A stretch of DNA of 64,000 nucleotides from Candidatus Rifleibacteriota bacterium (GTDB lineage Bacteria > Muiribacteriota > Ozemobacteria > Ozemobacterales > Ozemobacteraceae), in the NCBI GenBank assembly GCA_012517355.1, contig JAAYVD010000168.1, forward strand, positions 1 to 64,000. Direction: 5' to 3'. The number at the start of each line of letters is the position of its first letter. Within the stretch, counting starts at the first letter, position 1. The notes beneath the pieces were generated by a model. It ran no database searches. It saw only the letters and a list, made by a program, of their open reading frames with translations, and was not told where the DNA came from. This document shows, one piece after another, positions 1-8,744 of the stretch. Both the position numbers and the translations under genes were made by a program.

Positions 1-820
1 GCCGACGACGGACGGCGGGCTGGGCTTCGACGCGTTCTGGTATGCCGACTTCTATCACCACCTGGTCGGCGGATCCGACAAGGGGTCCGACTACGCCAAG
101 CTGATCCGCAGCTGCGGCGACGGCGGCGACGGGCCCCTGGCCATGGACTACTTCGCCGGCGCGCTGACCGCCAGCGCCAACGACACGGTGGTCTACGCCA
201 GCGTCCACGACCACGCCGGCAACGCCGAGCAGTCGGCGCGCAACATCGTGCTGGCCTCGGGCGGCGCCCCCCTGATCGGCGACACGCGCCGGTTCGCCGA
301 AGCGCGGTGCCGGTTCGCGGCCGGCATGACCATGATGAGCGCCGGCACGCCGTTCTTCTTCATGGGCGAGGAGGTGGCGGCGGCCAACCGCTACACCTAC
401 GACACCTTCCTGGACAACCGCGAGGACCTGCGCCGGCTCCGGGTCGAGGAGGGGGCGGCAATGTTCCGCTTCCACCAGGACGTGATCCGCTTCTACCGGC
501 GGCACCCGGCGTTGCGGTCGCGGGAGATCGACGTGGTCTACACGCACAACGAGAACCGGATCATCGCCTTCCTGCGCCGGCAGGGGCCCGACCTGTTGCT
601 GATCGTGGGCTCGCTCAACAACCGCCCGTTCAGGGAGGGCTACGAGCTGCCCATGCAGCGGGTGCCCGACGCCTGGTGGAAGGAGATCTTCAACAGCGAC
701 GCCGAGGCCTACGGCGGCTGGAACATCGGCAACGGCGGCCACGGGCGGCAGAGCGTGGGCGGCCGGCTGACCTCCATCCTGCCGGCCTGCGGGTTCGTCG
801 TCTTCACGCGGGTGGGCTGA
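1..820 (+). CDS. GH13 1,4-alpha-glucan branching enzyme-like protein, C-terminal part (5' truncated by window)
   Basis: The reading frame is open from base 2, so the start lies before the window. Visible at the N-terminal edge is GLGFDAFWYADFYHHL, the end of a GH13 (beta/alpha)8 barrel segment. VHDHAGN follows, at the place of conserved GH13 region IV, where the usual acidic pattern is HDEV. The last ~80 residues form the all-beta C-terminal domain of alpha-glucan branching enzymes (WWKEIFNSDAEAYGGW). The likely role is cytoplasmic glycogen branching, or a related transglycosylation such as malto-oligosyltrehalose hydrolysis. The barrel nucleophile and acid/base are outside the window, so activity cannot be judged. 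An exported pullulanase at 41.9 kb gives a second alpha-glucan gene in the region. Confidence 0.75.
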   Translation, partial: PTTDGGLGFDAFWYADFYHHLVGGSDKGSDYAKLIRSCGDGGDGPLAMDYFAGALTASANDTVVYASVHDHAGNAEQSARNIVLASGGAPLIGDTRRFAEARCRFAAGMTMMSAGTPFFFMGEEVAAANRYTYDTFLDNREDLRRLRVEEGAAMFRFHQDVIRFYRRHPALRSREIDVVYTHNENRIIAFLRRQGPDLLLIVGSLNNRPFREGYELPMQRVPDAWWKEIFNSDAEAYGGWNIGNGGHGRQSVGGRLTSILPACGFVVFTRVG

Positions 821-1111
821 ACGCCGCGCCCGGTCAGCCGGACCAGTGGTGGGCTTGGGAGGGGAAGGGACGATGCGGCAGGCGGAACGGAACCGGGTGC
901 GGTCCATCGCGGCGCGGCACCCGATGGCCGTCTTCTTGGTTGGGTCGTGGTCTGGAGACCGCTCCTGCCCACCAGGGAAGGGGATGCCAGGCCGGACCAA
1001 GGGCACCCTGCTGGTCGAGACGACAACAGCAAGGGATGCAGAGCGAAGAGAAATACGGGGGGCGACCGGAAAGGGCCACATCCTTGCCCGTGAGAGTCTG
1101 AGACAGGAAGG

Positions 1112-4100
1112 ATGAAGCTTTTCCGGCGATCGGTCCTGCCGCTCGGCTCCTGTCGCTTCCGCCCCGGAACCGTGCTGGCCCAGTCCACGCATTCCCTGGT
1201 GATCCGGGGACACTGCCTGCAGGCGGGGCAGCCCGTCATCCTCAAGACCATCCCTTTGGAAGCCCGCACCCCGGCGCGGCTGGCGGGATTCGAACGCGAG
1301 AGCGGACACCTGGCCGCGGTGGCCGCCATCCCCGGGGTGGTCCAGTGCCTGCTGCGGCAGCCGCGGGGCCCGATCCCGGCCATCGTCTTCCGCGACCCGG
1401 GCGCTTCGGCGTGGCACCTCCACCTGCAGGGACCGCGCCTCGCCCGGCTGCCGCTTCCCCAACGGCTCCGGCTGCTCGCCAGGCTGGCGGGAATCCTGCA
1501 TCGGGTCCACCAGGCGGGCCTCGTGCACCGGGACGTCACGCCGGCCAACGTCGTCTGGCTCCCCGGCCGGGACCTGCTCGAACTCATCGATTTCAGCCTG
1601 GCCGGCCCGCCCCGGCCGGCTCCCCGCCGCGCCTCCCCGAACCTCGAAGGTACGCTGGCCTACCTCGCCCCCGAGCAGACCGGCCGTCTGCATCTGGCCC
1701 AGGACCACCGCCTCGACCTGTACAGCTTCGGCTTGACGGGCTTCGAGATCCTGACCGGGGTCCACCCGTTCGCCGGCCTGGCCGCGGAAGAGCTGATCCA
1801 TGCCCACCTGGCGGTCATCCCGCCCGCCCTTTCCGCGACCGGGCTCCCCGTGCCCGACGAAGGGGAGGAGTTGTTCGCCCGGCTGCTGGCCAAGGATCCC
1901 GCCGACCGGCCGCCCGATGCGGGCGTCGTGGCGGCGGCCCTGGCCGACCTGGCCGACCGGCTGGCCGCCACACCGGTGGCCAGCAGGGGCGGGCACCGGG
2001 TGGGCAAGGGAGCGACCGCGACGACCGCCGCCGGGACAAGCCGGGCGGTGGCTCCAACCCGCCGTTCCCCTTTGCCGACCGTCGGGCGGCTGGCGGGCGC
2101 GGCCAGGTCGGCCCCAGACCGCAAGGCGCCCGACCGACCGACCGCGATCCGCCGGACCACGACAACCCCGGCAACCACCAGGTCGGAAGCGGTGCGACCG
2201 ACGGCGACGAGGCCGACGACAGTCCGCCCGACCCCGGCCCGGTCGGGGGCACCCCGGTCGGCGGGGAACGGGGTTTCCCGCGCGCCGTCGACGAAGAGAC
2301 GCGCAGCGCCCCCCCCGTCGATGGCTCCCCGTACCACGGCGGCCCGGTCGGCCGCGTCCCCGCCCCCCGCCGCGAAAACCCCGGTCCGGGCCCGCCTGCG
2401 CGCCCCCGACCTGGCCACCCCGCTGGTGGGCCGGCAGCGGGAAACGGCCTGGCTGTGCCGGAAACTGCAGCCCGGGAGCGGTCCTCCGGCCCGGGCGGTC
2501 ATCATCGCCGGGGTCTCGGGCATCGGCAAGAGCGCCCTCGCCCACCAATTCCTGGCCGGGTTGGGGGCGGCTCCCGACCGGCCCTGGCTGGCCACGGCCA
2601 AGGGGGAGCGGGACGGCCAGCAGGGGCCCCTCGGCACCCTCCGGGCGCTGTTCCAGCAGGTGGCGAGGTTCGGCCTGAGCGAACCGCCGGCGAGCCGGAG
2701 CCGCCTGGCCAAGGGCTTGCAGGCCAGCGCCACCGCCGACTGGCAGGCCCTGGCCCTGCTCGACCCGGACCTGGTGCGTCTGGGCGGGAAGTCGCCAGCC
2801 GAAGTCCGCTCCACCTCGACGGACCAGGAACTGGCCCTCCGTCTCTCCCTGGCGGCGTTTTCAGAGACGCTGGGGCGGACCGGCCGGCGCGTCTTCCTGC
2901 TGGTGGACGACCTGCCGTGGACTGACGCCCCGTCGCGGCGTTTGCTGGAATTCCTGTTGTCGAAACAGGGCGACCAGGGTCCCTTCACACTGCTCGCCAC
3001 CTGGCGCACCGGGGCGGACGGCGAGCCCCCGGAGCGCCTGGTCGCGCAGGTGATGGGGTGGCGGGCGCTGGGCGTCCCGGTCGAATGCCTCGACCTGGCA
3101 CCGCTCCCGGCGAAAGCGATCGGGGAGCTGGTCCAGAGCCTCGTCTCCCGCCCGCTCCCCCCCTCCCGGCTGGCCCGGGAAGCCACCCGCCTGCAGCGGC
3201 TCACGGGTGGCAATCCCCTGGGGCTGGCCCAGGTCCTGCGCAGCCTGGCCCTGGTCCCCGGGTTCGACCCGACGGCCCCGGCCACCGCCTGGCAGGAGGC
3301 GATCGGGAGGGCGGGCGGCCTGGCCATCTCGGGAAGCCTGCCTGACCTGCTGGCCAGCCGGCTCGTCGGGCAGACTCCGGAGGTGCGCCGGTGGCTGCAC
3401 CGGGCGGCCTGCCTGGGCCACCAGTTCGAGGCGGACCTCCTGGCCCGGGCGGCGGGGGTCCCCCCCGGGACGGTGGCCAAGGCCATGGAATCGGCCACCG
3501 GCGCCGGCCTGGTGGTTCCGACGGAAGCCACGGCGCCGCTTCCCCCCCCGGTCCGTTGGCGGTTCGCCCACGACCAGGTGCGCACCGTCTGCCTTGGCCT
3601 GTTCCCTCAGGCAGAGGCCAATGCCTGGCGGGCCCGACTGGCCCGGGCCGTGGCTGCCGTGGCCCCCGATCCGCCCGACGACGCCAGCCTGCTTCGCCTC
3701 GCCACCCTGATCGAACCGGTCGCCCGAACCATTCCCGATCCCGATGAGTGCTGGCAGGCCGTCACCTGGCTGGGCGCAGGCGGATGGCTGGCCAGCCTGA
3801 TTCCCGACTTTGAAACGGCCCAGCGGTGGCTCGACCTGGCCTGCGACCTGGGCGAGGCTCTCCGACCCACGGGAAGCCGCCGGCCGATCCTGCGCCGGTT
3901 TCAGGAAGAGCGGATGCGGATCCTGTTCCTGGCCGGGAATTTCCCGGCCGGCGAGCGGGAGTTCGAGAGGTTGTGCGCGGACGATCGCTCGTCGCCCGGA
4001 TTCCTCCAGCTGGTGACAAGAAAGGCCCACGGTCTCCGGCACGATCCCAAGCGCCTCCCGGAGGTCATCGACCAGTGTCTGAACGCCCTGGGGGCCAGCC

Positions 4101-7100
4101 TGGGCGAGCTGCCGGGGGCCGCCGACCTGCCGTCCATCCTTCCCCCCCTGCAGGAGGCGGCTTTCGCCCGGCTCGAAACGATGAGCCCGGGGGATATCCT
4201 GACCATGCCGGTTTCAGAGGACCGGGAAACCACCGCCCTGAGCCGCCTCCTGGAAATCCTGCAGGAAGCGACCTATCATTGCCAGTCCCCGTGGAACCCC
4301 TGGGTGATCGTGCAGGGGGTCCGCCTACTCCTCGATCGGGGGGTGGTTCCCGGGGTCAGCAACCACCTGGCCACCCTGGGCATGGCCGCCGTCCAACAGG
4401 AGCGGTATGACCGCATCCGATGGCTGGTCCCGCTCGCCCGGGCCTTCCAGGCCCACCCGGCGGAAAAGGGCGACAAGACCTGGGGAGACCTGTTGCTGGG
4501 AGCATACCTCCTGCCCTGGATCCAACCGCTGCCGGACTGTCTGGCCTGTCTGGCCAGGGCCCGTCTGGGAGATCCCCGGGAGCGGGAAATGTCCATCGCC
4601 AAATATTCCCTGGTGCATGAGTTTCCCATGATGGTGACCATGGGAAGGCCCTGGCCGGAGCTGGCCCGGTTGGCCCAGGCCAGCCACACCACCGCCCGGG
4701 TCCTCCTGAGCTTTCCGATCGAAGCCCTGTTCGTCTCTTTCCAGGCCTTGTGCCGGTGCATGCTTGGCGAGACCTCGGCCCCCTGGTCGCTCTCGGATGC
4801 CACCTTCGACCACGAGGCCTGGTTCGGAACGTTCCGGGGCAACCCCCTGGAGCCCCTCTTCGGCAAGGCGTTCGTCTGGCTCCTGCGGGTGAACCTGCTC
4901 TTCGACCGGATTCCACAGGCCGTGGAACTGCTCGAGAGGATCGAAGATCGACTGCTGTTCAGCCTCGGTATGAGCATCGAACTGGGAGAGTACCACACCA
5001 TGGCCGCCCTCATCCGGTTGAGACAGGCCGGGGAGGAGGGCGCCCCGCCCGGGGAGGGAGGCACCGTCCAGCTCCCGCACCAGCCGGCGCGAAACGCCGG
5101 CACCCCCCCGGCCGATGAGGCGGAGAACCCCCTCGACGTGCGCGATACGGGCCTTTCGCGCCGCCAGCCGGCGCGGCCAAGGGGCCCTTCCGACCTCGTG
5201 CCGGTCGGCCCCGAGGTGCCCGCCAGGGTCGCCGCCCACGCCGGCTTCCTGGAACGGGCCGCCACTTCGGCGCCGTTCACCTTCCGGCACAAGAGCCTGC
5301 TCGTGCAGGCCCACCTGGCGCGGCGGGCGGGCCGGACGGACGACTGGCTGGGGATGATGACCGAAGCCATCGACCTGGCGCAGCAGGGAGGGTTTTCCCC
5401 CGATGCCGCGCTGGCCCACGAACTGCTGGGCCGCTGGTGGCTGGCCCGGGGGAATACGGGCTACGGGCAGCTCCACCTGCGGCGGGCGTTCGAGTTCCAT
5501 TCCCTGCTGGAAGCCCGGCCCCAGGTGGACCGGCTGCGCCACGAGTTTCCCCACCTGTTTCTCGGCCTTTCCTCCAGCGGAGACGGCCGGGCCTCCCCGG
5601 CCGCCACCATCCATGCGGGGGCCGAACTGTCCCTGCCCGCCCTCACGCTCGACGCGGGATTCGTGCTGACCGCCAGCCGCGCGCTGGCCGCCGAGTTCCG
5701 GCCCGCCCCCCTGCAGCGGCTGCTGCTCCGGCTCATGCTGCAGTCAGCCGGGGCCCAGCGGGCCTCCCTGGTGCAGGAGATGGATGACCCGTTGGCGGAG
5801 CGCGAACCGGGCGTGGCGCGCCGCCCTCCGCGGCGGCAGGGGGGAACCCGTTCCGGCGTCGTGTCGGTCGGGCCGCCCACATCCGGCTGGAGCCTGCTGG
5901 CCACGGCCGAGACGGCGGCCGGGGGCATCGTCTTCCCCCGGGGGCAGACCGGGAGGCGCACCGACGCCGGCAGCGCCGACCGGCTTCCCATCGGGCCCCT
6001 GCGGTTCGTTCGGGAGACGGGGCACCCCCTGCTGGTCCGCGACGCCCAGGCCGAACCGCCCTGGAACCAGGATCCCTGCCTGCGCCGGCGGGGAACGCGG
6101 GCCCTGCTCGTCCTGCCGCTGGCCAACCAGAGCCGGGTGGTGGGATACGTGCTGCTCGAGCACGGCACCCAACCGGGCGCCTTCACCACCCACCACCTCG
6201 ACCCGCTGGCCATCCTGGGGGCCCAGGCGGCCGGGCAGCTGGTCCAGGCCAGGAACCGGCGGGACCTGCAGCAGGCCAACCGCGCCCTGCGGGCGGAGAT
6301 GCAGGACCGGATCCGGGCGCAGCACGAACTGGCGGCCGCCGAGCGGTTCCGCCGCACCCTCGTGGACAGCCTCGAAGACATCGTCGGCGCCACCGACGCG
6401 GCTGGCCGCGTGACCTTCCTTTCCCCCGCCGGGTTTGAGGCCTTCCCTGGCTGGCAGACTCCGCGGGGATCCCCACCCACCGGCGAGGCGATGCTCCAGG
6501 GGCAGGGCCACGAGGATGGGACCAGGTCTTCGGGAGATCGGGAGCGCCGCCGGAAAACCGGTCAGCGGGAGCCGACCGGGCGGGGTCCCGCGACTGGCGG
6601 GCCGGCGGGAGGTCCTGGGAAGGTCACCCCGGACGGGGCGATCGGCCCTTTGGCATCGCGCGCAAGGGGCGTCGAACGCCCCCAGCCAGGACGGCAGGGT
6701 GGCCCCTGTGCGATGCGCGAAACTCGCGTTTCGCGCCGCCATCCGTGGCGGCACAGGGGCACTTCCGACCTCGTGTCGGTCGGGATGGCGGACATCGTCC
6801 CGGCCGGGCCAGCCCGGGACCTGGCGGTCGGGTTTGCCGCCGACCCGCTTCCGGTGTTGTTGGGCGGGTCAGCGTCCGAAGTGGCCGACTGGCCCTGGCG
6901 GAACGTCGAACGGCACGTCGAGACCCCCGGGGGGCGGCGGGTCCTGCTGGTCAGCACCCGCCCCCTGGGCCGGGCGGGGGCGGGCTGGGTGTTCACCCTG
7001 CACGACATCACCCAGCGCCGGGTCCTGGAGGGGGAGTTGCTGCAGGCCACCGAGCGGGAGCAGCAGCGGGTGGGCCGGGAGCTGCACGACGGCCTGTGCC

Positions 7101-7852
7101 AGGACCTGGTCGGGAGCAAGCACCTGGCCTACCTGCTGCGGGAGCAGCTGCAGGCGACCGTTCCGGCCCTGGCCGAGACCGCGGGGCACCTGCACCAGGC
7201 CCTCGACCGGAGCCTCGAGCAGACCCGGGCGCTGTCGCACGACCTGTCGCTCTATTCCGACCGGCTGTCGCTCGGCCAGCACCTGGAGCGGCTGGCGGGC
7301 CACCTGCGGCAGGCCTGGAGGGTCCGGGTCACGGTGCGGGCCCGCGGCACCCCGCCGGTCTTCACCCCCACCGAGATCCTGCACCTGTTCCGCATCGCGC
7401 AGGAGGCGGCCGGCAACGCCCTCCGGCACGGCGGGGCCACGGCCCTGTCGTTCACCCTGGCCCGGGCGCACGGGAAGAGAACCCTCACCATCACCAACGA
7501 CGGCCGGCCCTGGGCCGACCGGGACCAGGCGCCAGACTCTGCCGACCTGCCTGCTGCCCTCCCGGGCAACCGCCCGGCCCCGCCGCGGGGCATTCCGCCG
7601 GCCCAGATCCCCGAGCCTGCACCGATAGGCGCCAGACGAGGGGGTGGTCGACGTCAGGAGCCTCCTGAGGCAAAGTCCTGCGGCACCCCTCGAGTTGGTG
7701 CCGACGGGGGAGCGGCAAGCTCCAGGCCGGCCGATCCCCGGCCGGGGATCGGCCTGCGAACCATGGAATACCGCGCCAATCTCCTCAACGGCCGTCTGCA
7801 TCTGCGCCGCGGCCGGCCGGTCACCGTCACGGTGACCCTCCCCCCCCTCTGA
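1112..7852 (+). CDS. Giant hybrid Ser/Thr kinase - AAA ATPase - TPR-like - GAF - PAS - NarL-type histidine kinase
   Basis: A 2246-residue cytoplasmic sensor kinase. Residues ~25-290 are a Ser/Thr kinase: HRDVTPANV (about 139-147), then IDFS in place of DFG, then YLAPEQ. A Pro/Arg/Thr-rich linker follows to ~435. An AAA/STAND ATPase starts at LVGRQRE (~437), with Walker A GVSGIGKSA (~470) and Walker B VFLLVDD (~597). A long helical TPR-like region leads to a GAF domain (~1510-1713), a PAS domain (~1740-1960) and a HisKA_3 dimerisation domain with phospho-acceptor His in RELHDG (~1991). The HATPase has an N box (RIAQEAAGNALRHG) and a late G box (GIGLRTMEYR, ~2212). Three palindromic elements lie in frame (about 1342-1366, 1560-1587, 1864-1891). 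A ~75-residue Pro/Arg-rich insert splits the HATPase, and ~120 residues split the PAS domain. ATG follows AGGAAGG with almost no spacer. The probable partner is the response regulator at 8.7-9.4 kb. Catalytic competence of the interrupted HATPase is uncertain. Confidence 0.88.
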   Translation: MKLFRRSVLPLGSCRFRPGTVLAQSTHSLVIRGHCLQAGQPVILKTIPLEARTPARLAGFERESGHLAAVAAIPGVVQCLLRQPRGPIPAIVFRDPGASAWHLHLQGPRLARLPLPQRLRLLARLAGILHRVHQAGLVHRDVTPANVVWLPGRDLLELIDFSLAGPPRPAPRRASPNLEGTLAYLAPEQTGRLHLAQDHRLDLYSFGLTGFEILTGVHPFAGLAAEELIHAHLAVIPPALSATGLPVPDEGEELFARLLAKDPADRPPDAGVVAAALADLADRLAATPVASRGGHRVGKGATATTAAGTSRAVAPTRRSPLPTVGRLAGAARSAPDRKAPDRPTAIRRTTTTPATTRSEAVRPTATRPTTVRPTPARSGAPRSAGNGVSRAPSTKRRAAPPPSMAPRTTAARSAASPPPAAKTPVRARLRAPDLATPLVGRQRETAWLCRKLQPGSGPPARAVIIAGVSGIGKSALAHQFLAGLGAAPDRPWLATAKGERDGQQGPLGTLRALFQQVARFGLSEPPASRSRLAKGLQASATADWQALALLDPDLVRLGGKSPAEVRSTSTDQELALRLSLAAFSETLGRTGRRVFLLVDDLPWTDAPSRRLLEFLLSKQGDQGPFTLLATWRTGADGEPPERLVAQVMGWRALGVPVECLDLAPLPAKAIGELVQSLVSRPLPPSRLAREATRLQRLTGGNPLGLAQVLRSLALVPGFDPTAPATAWQEAIGRAGGLAISGSLPDLLASRLVGQTPEVRRWLHRAACLGHQFEADLLARAAGVPPGTVAKAMESATGAGLVVPTEATAPLPPPVRWRFAHDQVRTVCLGLFPQAEANAWRARLARAVAAVAPDPPDDASLLRLATLIEPVARTIPDPDECWQAVTWLGAGGWLASLIPDFETAQRWLDLACDLGEALRPTGSRRPILRRFQEERMRILFLAGNFPAGEREFERLCADDRSSPGFLQLVTRKAHGLRHDPKRLPEVIDQCLNALGASLGELPGAADLPSILPPLQEAAFARLETMSPGDILTMPVSEDRETTALSRLLEILQEATYHCQSPWNPWVIVQGVRLLLDRGVVPGVSNHLATLGMAAVQQERYDRIRWLVPLARAFQAHPAEKGDKTWGDLLLGAYLLPWIQPLPDCLACLARARLGDPREREMSIAKYSLVHEFPMMVTMGRPWPELARLAQASHTTARVLLSFPIEALFVSFQALCRCMLGETSAPWSLSDATFDHEAWFGTFRGNPLEPLFGKAFVWLLRVNLLFDRIPQAVELLERIEDRLLFSLGMSIELGEYHTMAALIRLRQAGEEGAPPGEGGTVQLPHQPARNAGTPPADEAENPLDVRDTGLSRRQPARPRGPSDLVPVGPEVPARVAAHAGFLERAATSAPFTFRHKSLLVQAHLARRAGRTDDWLGMMTEAIDLAQQGGFSPDAALAHELLGRWWLARGNTGYGQLHLRRAFEFHSLLEARPQVDRLRHEFPHLFLGLSSSGDGRASPAATIHAGAELSLPALTLDAGFVLTASRALAAEFRPAPLQRLLLRLMLQSAGAQRASLVQEMDDPLAEREPGVARRPPRRQGGTRSGVVSVGPPTSGWSLLATAETAAGGIVFPRGQTGRRTDAGSADRLPIGPLRFVRETGHPLLVRDAQAEPPWNQDPCLRRRGTRALLVLPLANQSRVVGYVLLEHGTQPGAFTTHHLDPLAILGAQAAGQLVQARNRRDLQQANRALRAEMQDRIRAQHELAAAERFRRTLVDSLEDIVGATDAAGRVTFLSPAGFEAFPGWQTPRGSPPTGEAMLQGQGHEDGTRSSGDRERRRKTGQREPTGRGPATGGPAGGPGKVTPDGAIGPLASRARGVERPQPGRQGGPCAMRETRVSRRHPWRHRGTSDLVSVGMADIVPAGPARDLAVGFAADPLPVLLGGSASEVADWPWRNVERHVETPGGRRVLLVSTRPLGRAGAGWVFTLHDITQRRVLEGELLQATEREQQRVGRELHDGLCQDLVGSKHLAYLLREQLQATVPALAETAGHLHQALDRSLEQTRALSHDLSLYSDRLSLGQHLERLAGHLRQAWRVRVTVRARGTPPVFTPTEILHLFRIAQEAAGNALRHGGATALSFTLARAHGKRTLTITNDGRPWADRDQAPDSADLPAALPGNRPAPPRGIPPAQIPEPAPIGARRGGGRRQEPPEAKSCGTPRVGADGGAASSRPADPRPGIGLRTMEYRANLLNGRLHLRRGRPVTVTVTLPPL
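5135..5209 (+). repeat. Palindromic element, copy A (in frame inside hybrid kinase)
   Basis: A diverged copy of the ~85-nt palindromic element. Hairpin 1 remains as CGCGATA/TTTCGCG-like arms and hairpin 2 as CCGCCAGCCGGCGCGG. The right outer arm (CCAAGGGG) and the third hairpin core (CCGACCTCGTGCCGG) are still visible. It is translated as DVRDTGLSRRQP and onward to DLVPVG, the same frame as copies B and C. It sits in a Pro/Gly-rich loop of the TPR-like region. Confidence 0.7.
5791..5872 (+). repeat. Palindromic element, copy B (in frame inside hybrid kinase)
   Basis: A copy with the core GAGCGCGAACCGGGCGTGG, followed by CGCGCCGCC and GGCGGCAGGGGGG, then the TCGTGTCGGTCGG end. It is translated LAEREPGVARRPPRR and ends VVSVG, in the same frame as copies A and C. 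It falls within the GAF region of the kinase. Confidence 0.72.
6701..6784 (+). repeat. Palindromic element, copy C (well preserved, in frame inside hybrid kinase)
   Basis: The best-preserved intragenic copy. The outer stem is GCCCCTGTGC (6702-6711) with GCACAGGGGC (6751-6760), a perfect 10-bp pairing. Hairpin 1 is GCGCGAAAC (6715-6723) with GTTTCGCGC (6728-6736). Hairpin 2 is GCCGCC with GGCGGC (6735-6740, 6747-6752), sharing two bases with hairpin 1. Hairpin 3 is CCGAC/TGTCGG near 6766-6780. It is translated AMRETRVSRRHPWRHRG and ends SDLVSVG. It lies within a ~120-residue insert that splits the PAS domain. Confidence 0.88.
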
Positions 7853-7868
7853 GATCCAGGGGTGGCGG

Positions 7869-8216
7869 TTACCCCTGCGGCGAAGCCGGGGCAGGAGAGG
7901 TGGCCGGTGTCGCGGCCTCCCCCTGGCCGCCCGAGCAGAGTCCCTCGAAAATCTCTCTGAGGTGGCAGCACTTCTCCGTCACCGCGCACAGCATTCCCCA
8001 AAAGCCGAGGGAGGCCATTTTCGCGGAAGCAAAGAACAGCATGAACGAAAAACCGCAGAGCAACAGGAGGATGATATGGGTTTCAAACTCCCTGATGATG
8101 CGGAGGATCGATTTGGAAACCCGGCGGGATTTTCGGGCGGGATGAAAAGGGTGCTCCTCTTCCCACGGCTCGATCAGCAACGGCGGCTTCTTGCGAAACT
8201 TGTCGAACAGTTTCAT
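7869..8216 (-). CDS. Small membrane protein of unknown function
   Basis: A 115-residue protein that I do not recognise. The N-terminus is basic and amphipathic (MKLFDKFRKKPP). A single strong membrane segment follows at about residues 49-68 (HIILLLLCGFSFMLFF), then a Cys pair (TEKCCHL), and the C-terminal tail is rich in Ala and Pro. The start is supported by AAGGAAGAGGG immediately upstream of ATG. The gene converges with the hybrid kinase, its stop 17 nt from the kinase stop. Base composition is visibly less GC-rich than its neighbours, which could reflect an older or foreign origin. Placement between the kinase and the response regulator suggests, but does not show, a link to that signalling pair. 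Confidence 0.7.
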   Translation of the reverse strand: MKLFDKFRKKPPLLIEPWEEEHPFHPARKSRRVSKSILRIIREFETHIILLLLCGFSFMLFFASAKMASLGFWGMLCAVTEKCCHLREIFEGLCSGGQGEAATPATSPAPASPQG

Positions 8217-8520
8217 GTCCCTCTTCCTTCGTCCGCTCAGAGTAGGTAATGCTCATACCTCTCCCCGTCAGGAATCGGATCGCGGGGATCGGTTGGTTTT
8301 CTTAACGATAGCGGGGAAGGGGGGGAAAATCAGTCGGAAGAATTCTGATTTTCCGACCAAGCCGAGGTCGGGAATGAGGGGAAGGCGGAACCAGCGCACG
8401 GGAGGAAGATGAGAGGCCTGGACGAACGACTTGGGGGCCCGGGAGAGGATGGGCCTGACCAACCGGCATCTGCCCTGCACGAAGGGGGGGCCTGTTCCAG
8501 GCTGGAATCACCTGCCTGGC

Positions 8521-8580
8521 GCCGCCCTCCGTGCCGGTGTTACCATGCCGGCAAGGGGACTCTTCCGACATCGCTGCGGT
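8521..8580 (+). repeat. Palindromic element, partial copy D0
   Basis: The second half only of the element: GCCGCCCTCCGTGCCGG, then GGCAAGGGGACTCTTCCGAC and ATCGCTGCGG. It lies directly upstream of full copy D in the same orientation, giving a 1.6-copy tandem. Confidence 0.65.
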
Positions 8581-8665
8581 CCGCCCCTTGGCGATGCGCG
8601 AAACGGGCGTTTCGCGCCGCCGTCCGTGGCGGCAAAGGGGTATGGCCGACATCGTGTCGGTCGGG
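8581..8665 (+). repeat. Palindromic element, copy D (near-consensus, intergenic)
   Basis: Near-consensus copy. The outer arms are CCCCTTG and CAAAGGGG. Hairpin 1 is GCGCGAAAC/GTTTCGCGC with loop GGGC. Hairpin 2 is GCCGCC/GGCGGC. Hairpin 3 is CCGACA (8646-8651) with TGTCGG (8655-8660). It lies in the gap downstream of the response regulator. Confidence 0.9.
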
Positions 8666-8744
8666 TGGTTCACCCCGGCGGCCTGGCCGGGACCGAGTGC
8701 CCGTGCCAGCAGCAGTCAGCCTCGTTGGGGGCCCGAAGCGTAAC

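Larger units (their letters stand above)
8217..8744. other. Intergenic region with AT-rich hairpin and palindromic elements
   Basis: No supportable gene. It holds an AT-rich inverted repeat, GGAAAATCAG (8324-8333) with CTGATTTTCC (8345-8354). This lies ~110 nt upstream of the small membrane protein start (8216), in a position to be regulatory. It also holds one partial and one full palindromic element (8521-8665). Confidence 0.6.

Noticed and set aside
1345-2925. Alternative-frame proteins within the hybrid kinase gene
   Set aside because: Several frames are open for hundreds of codons owing to GC-rich codon usage, but only one contains kinase and ATPase motifs.
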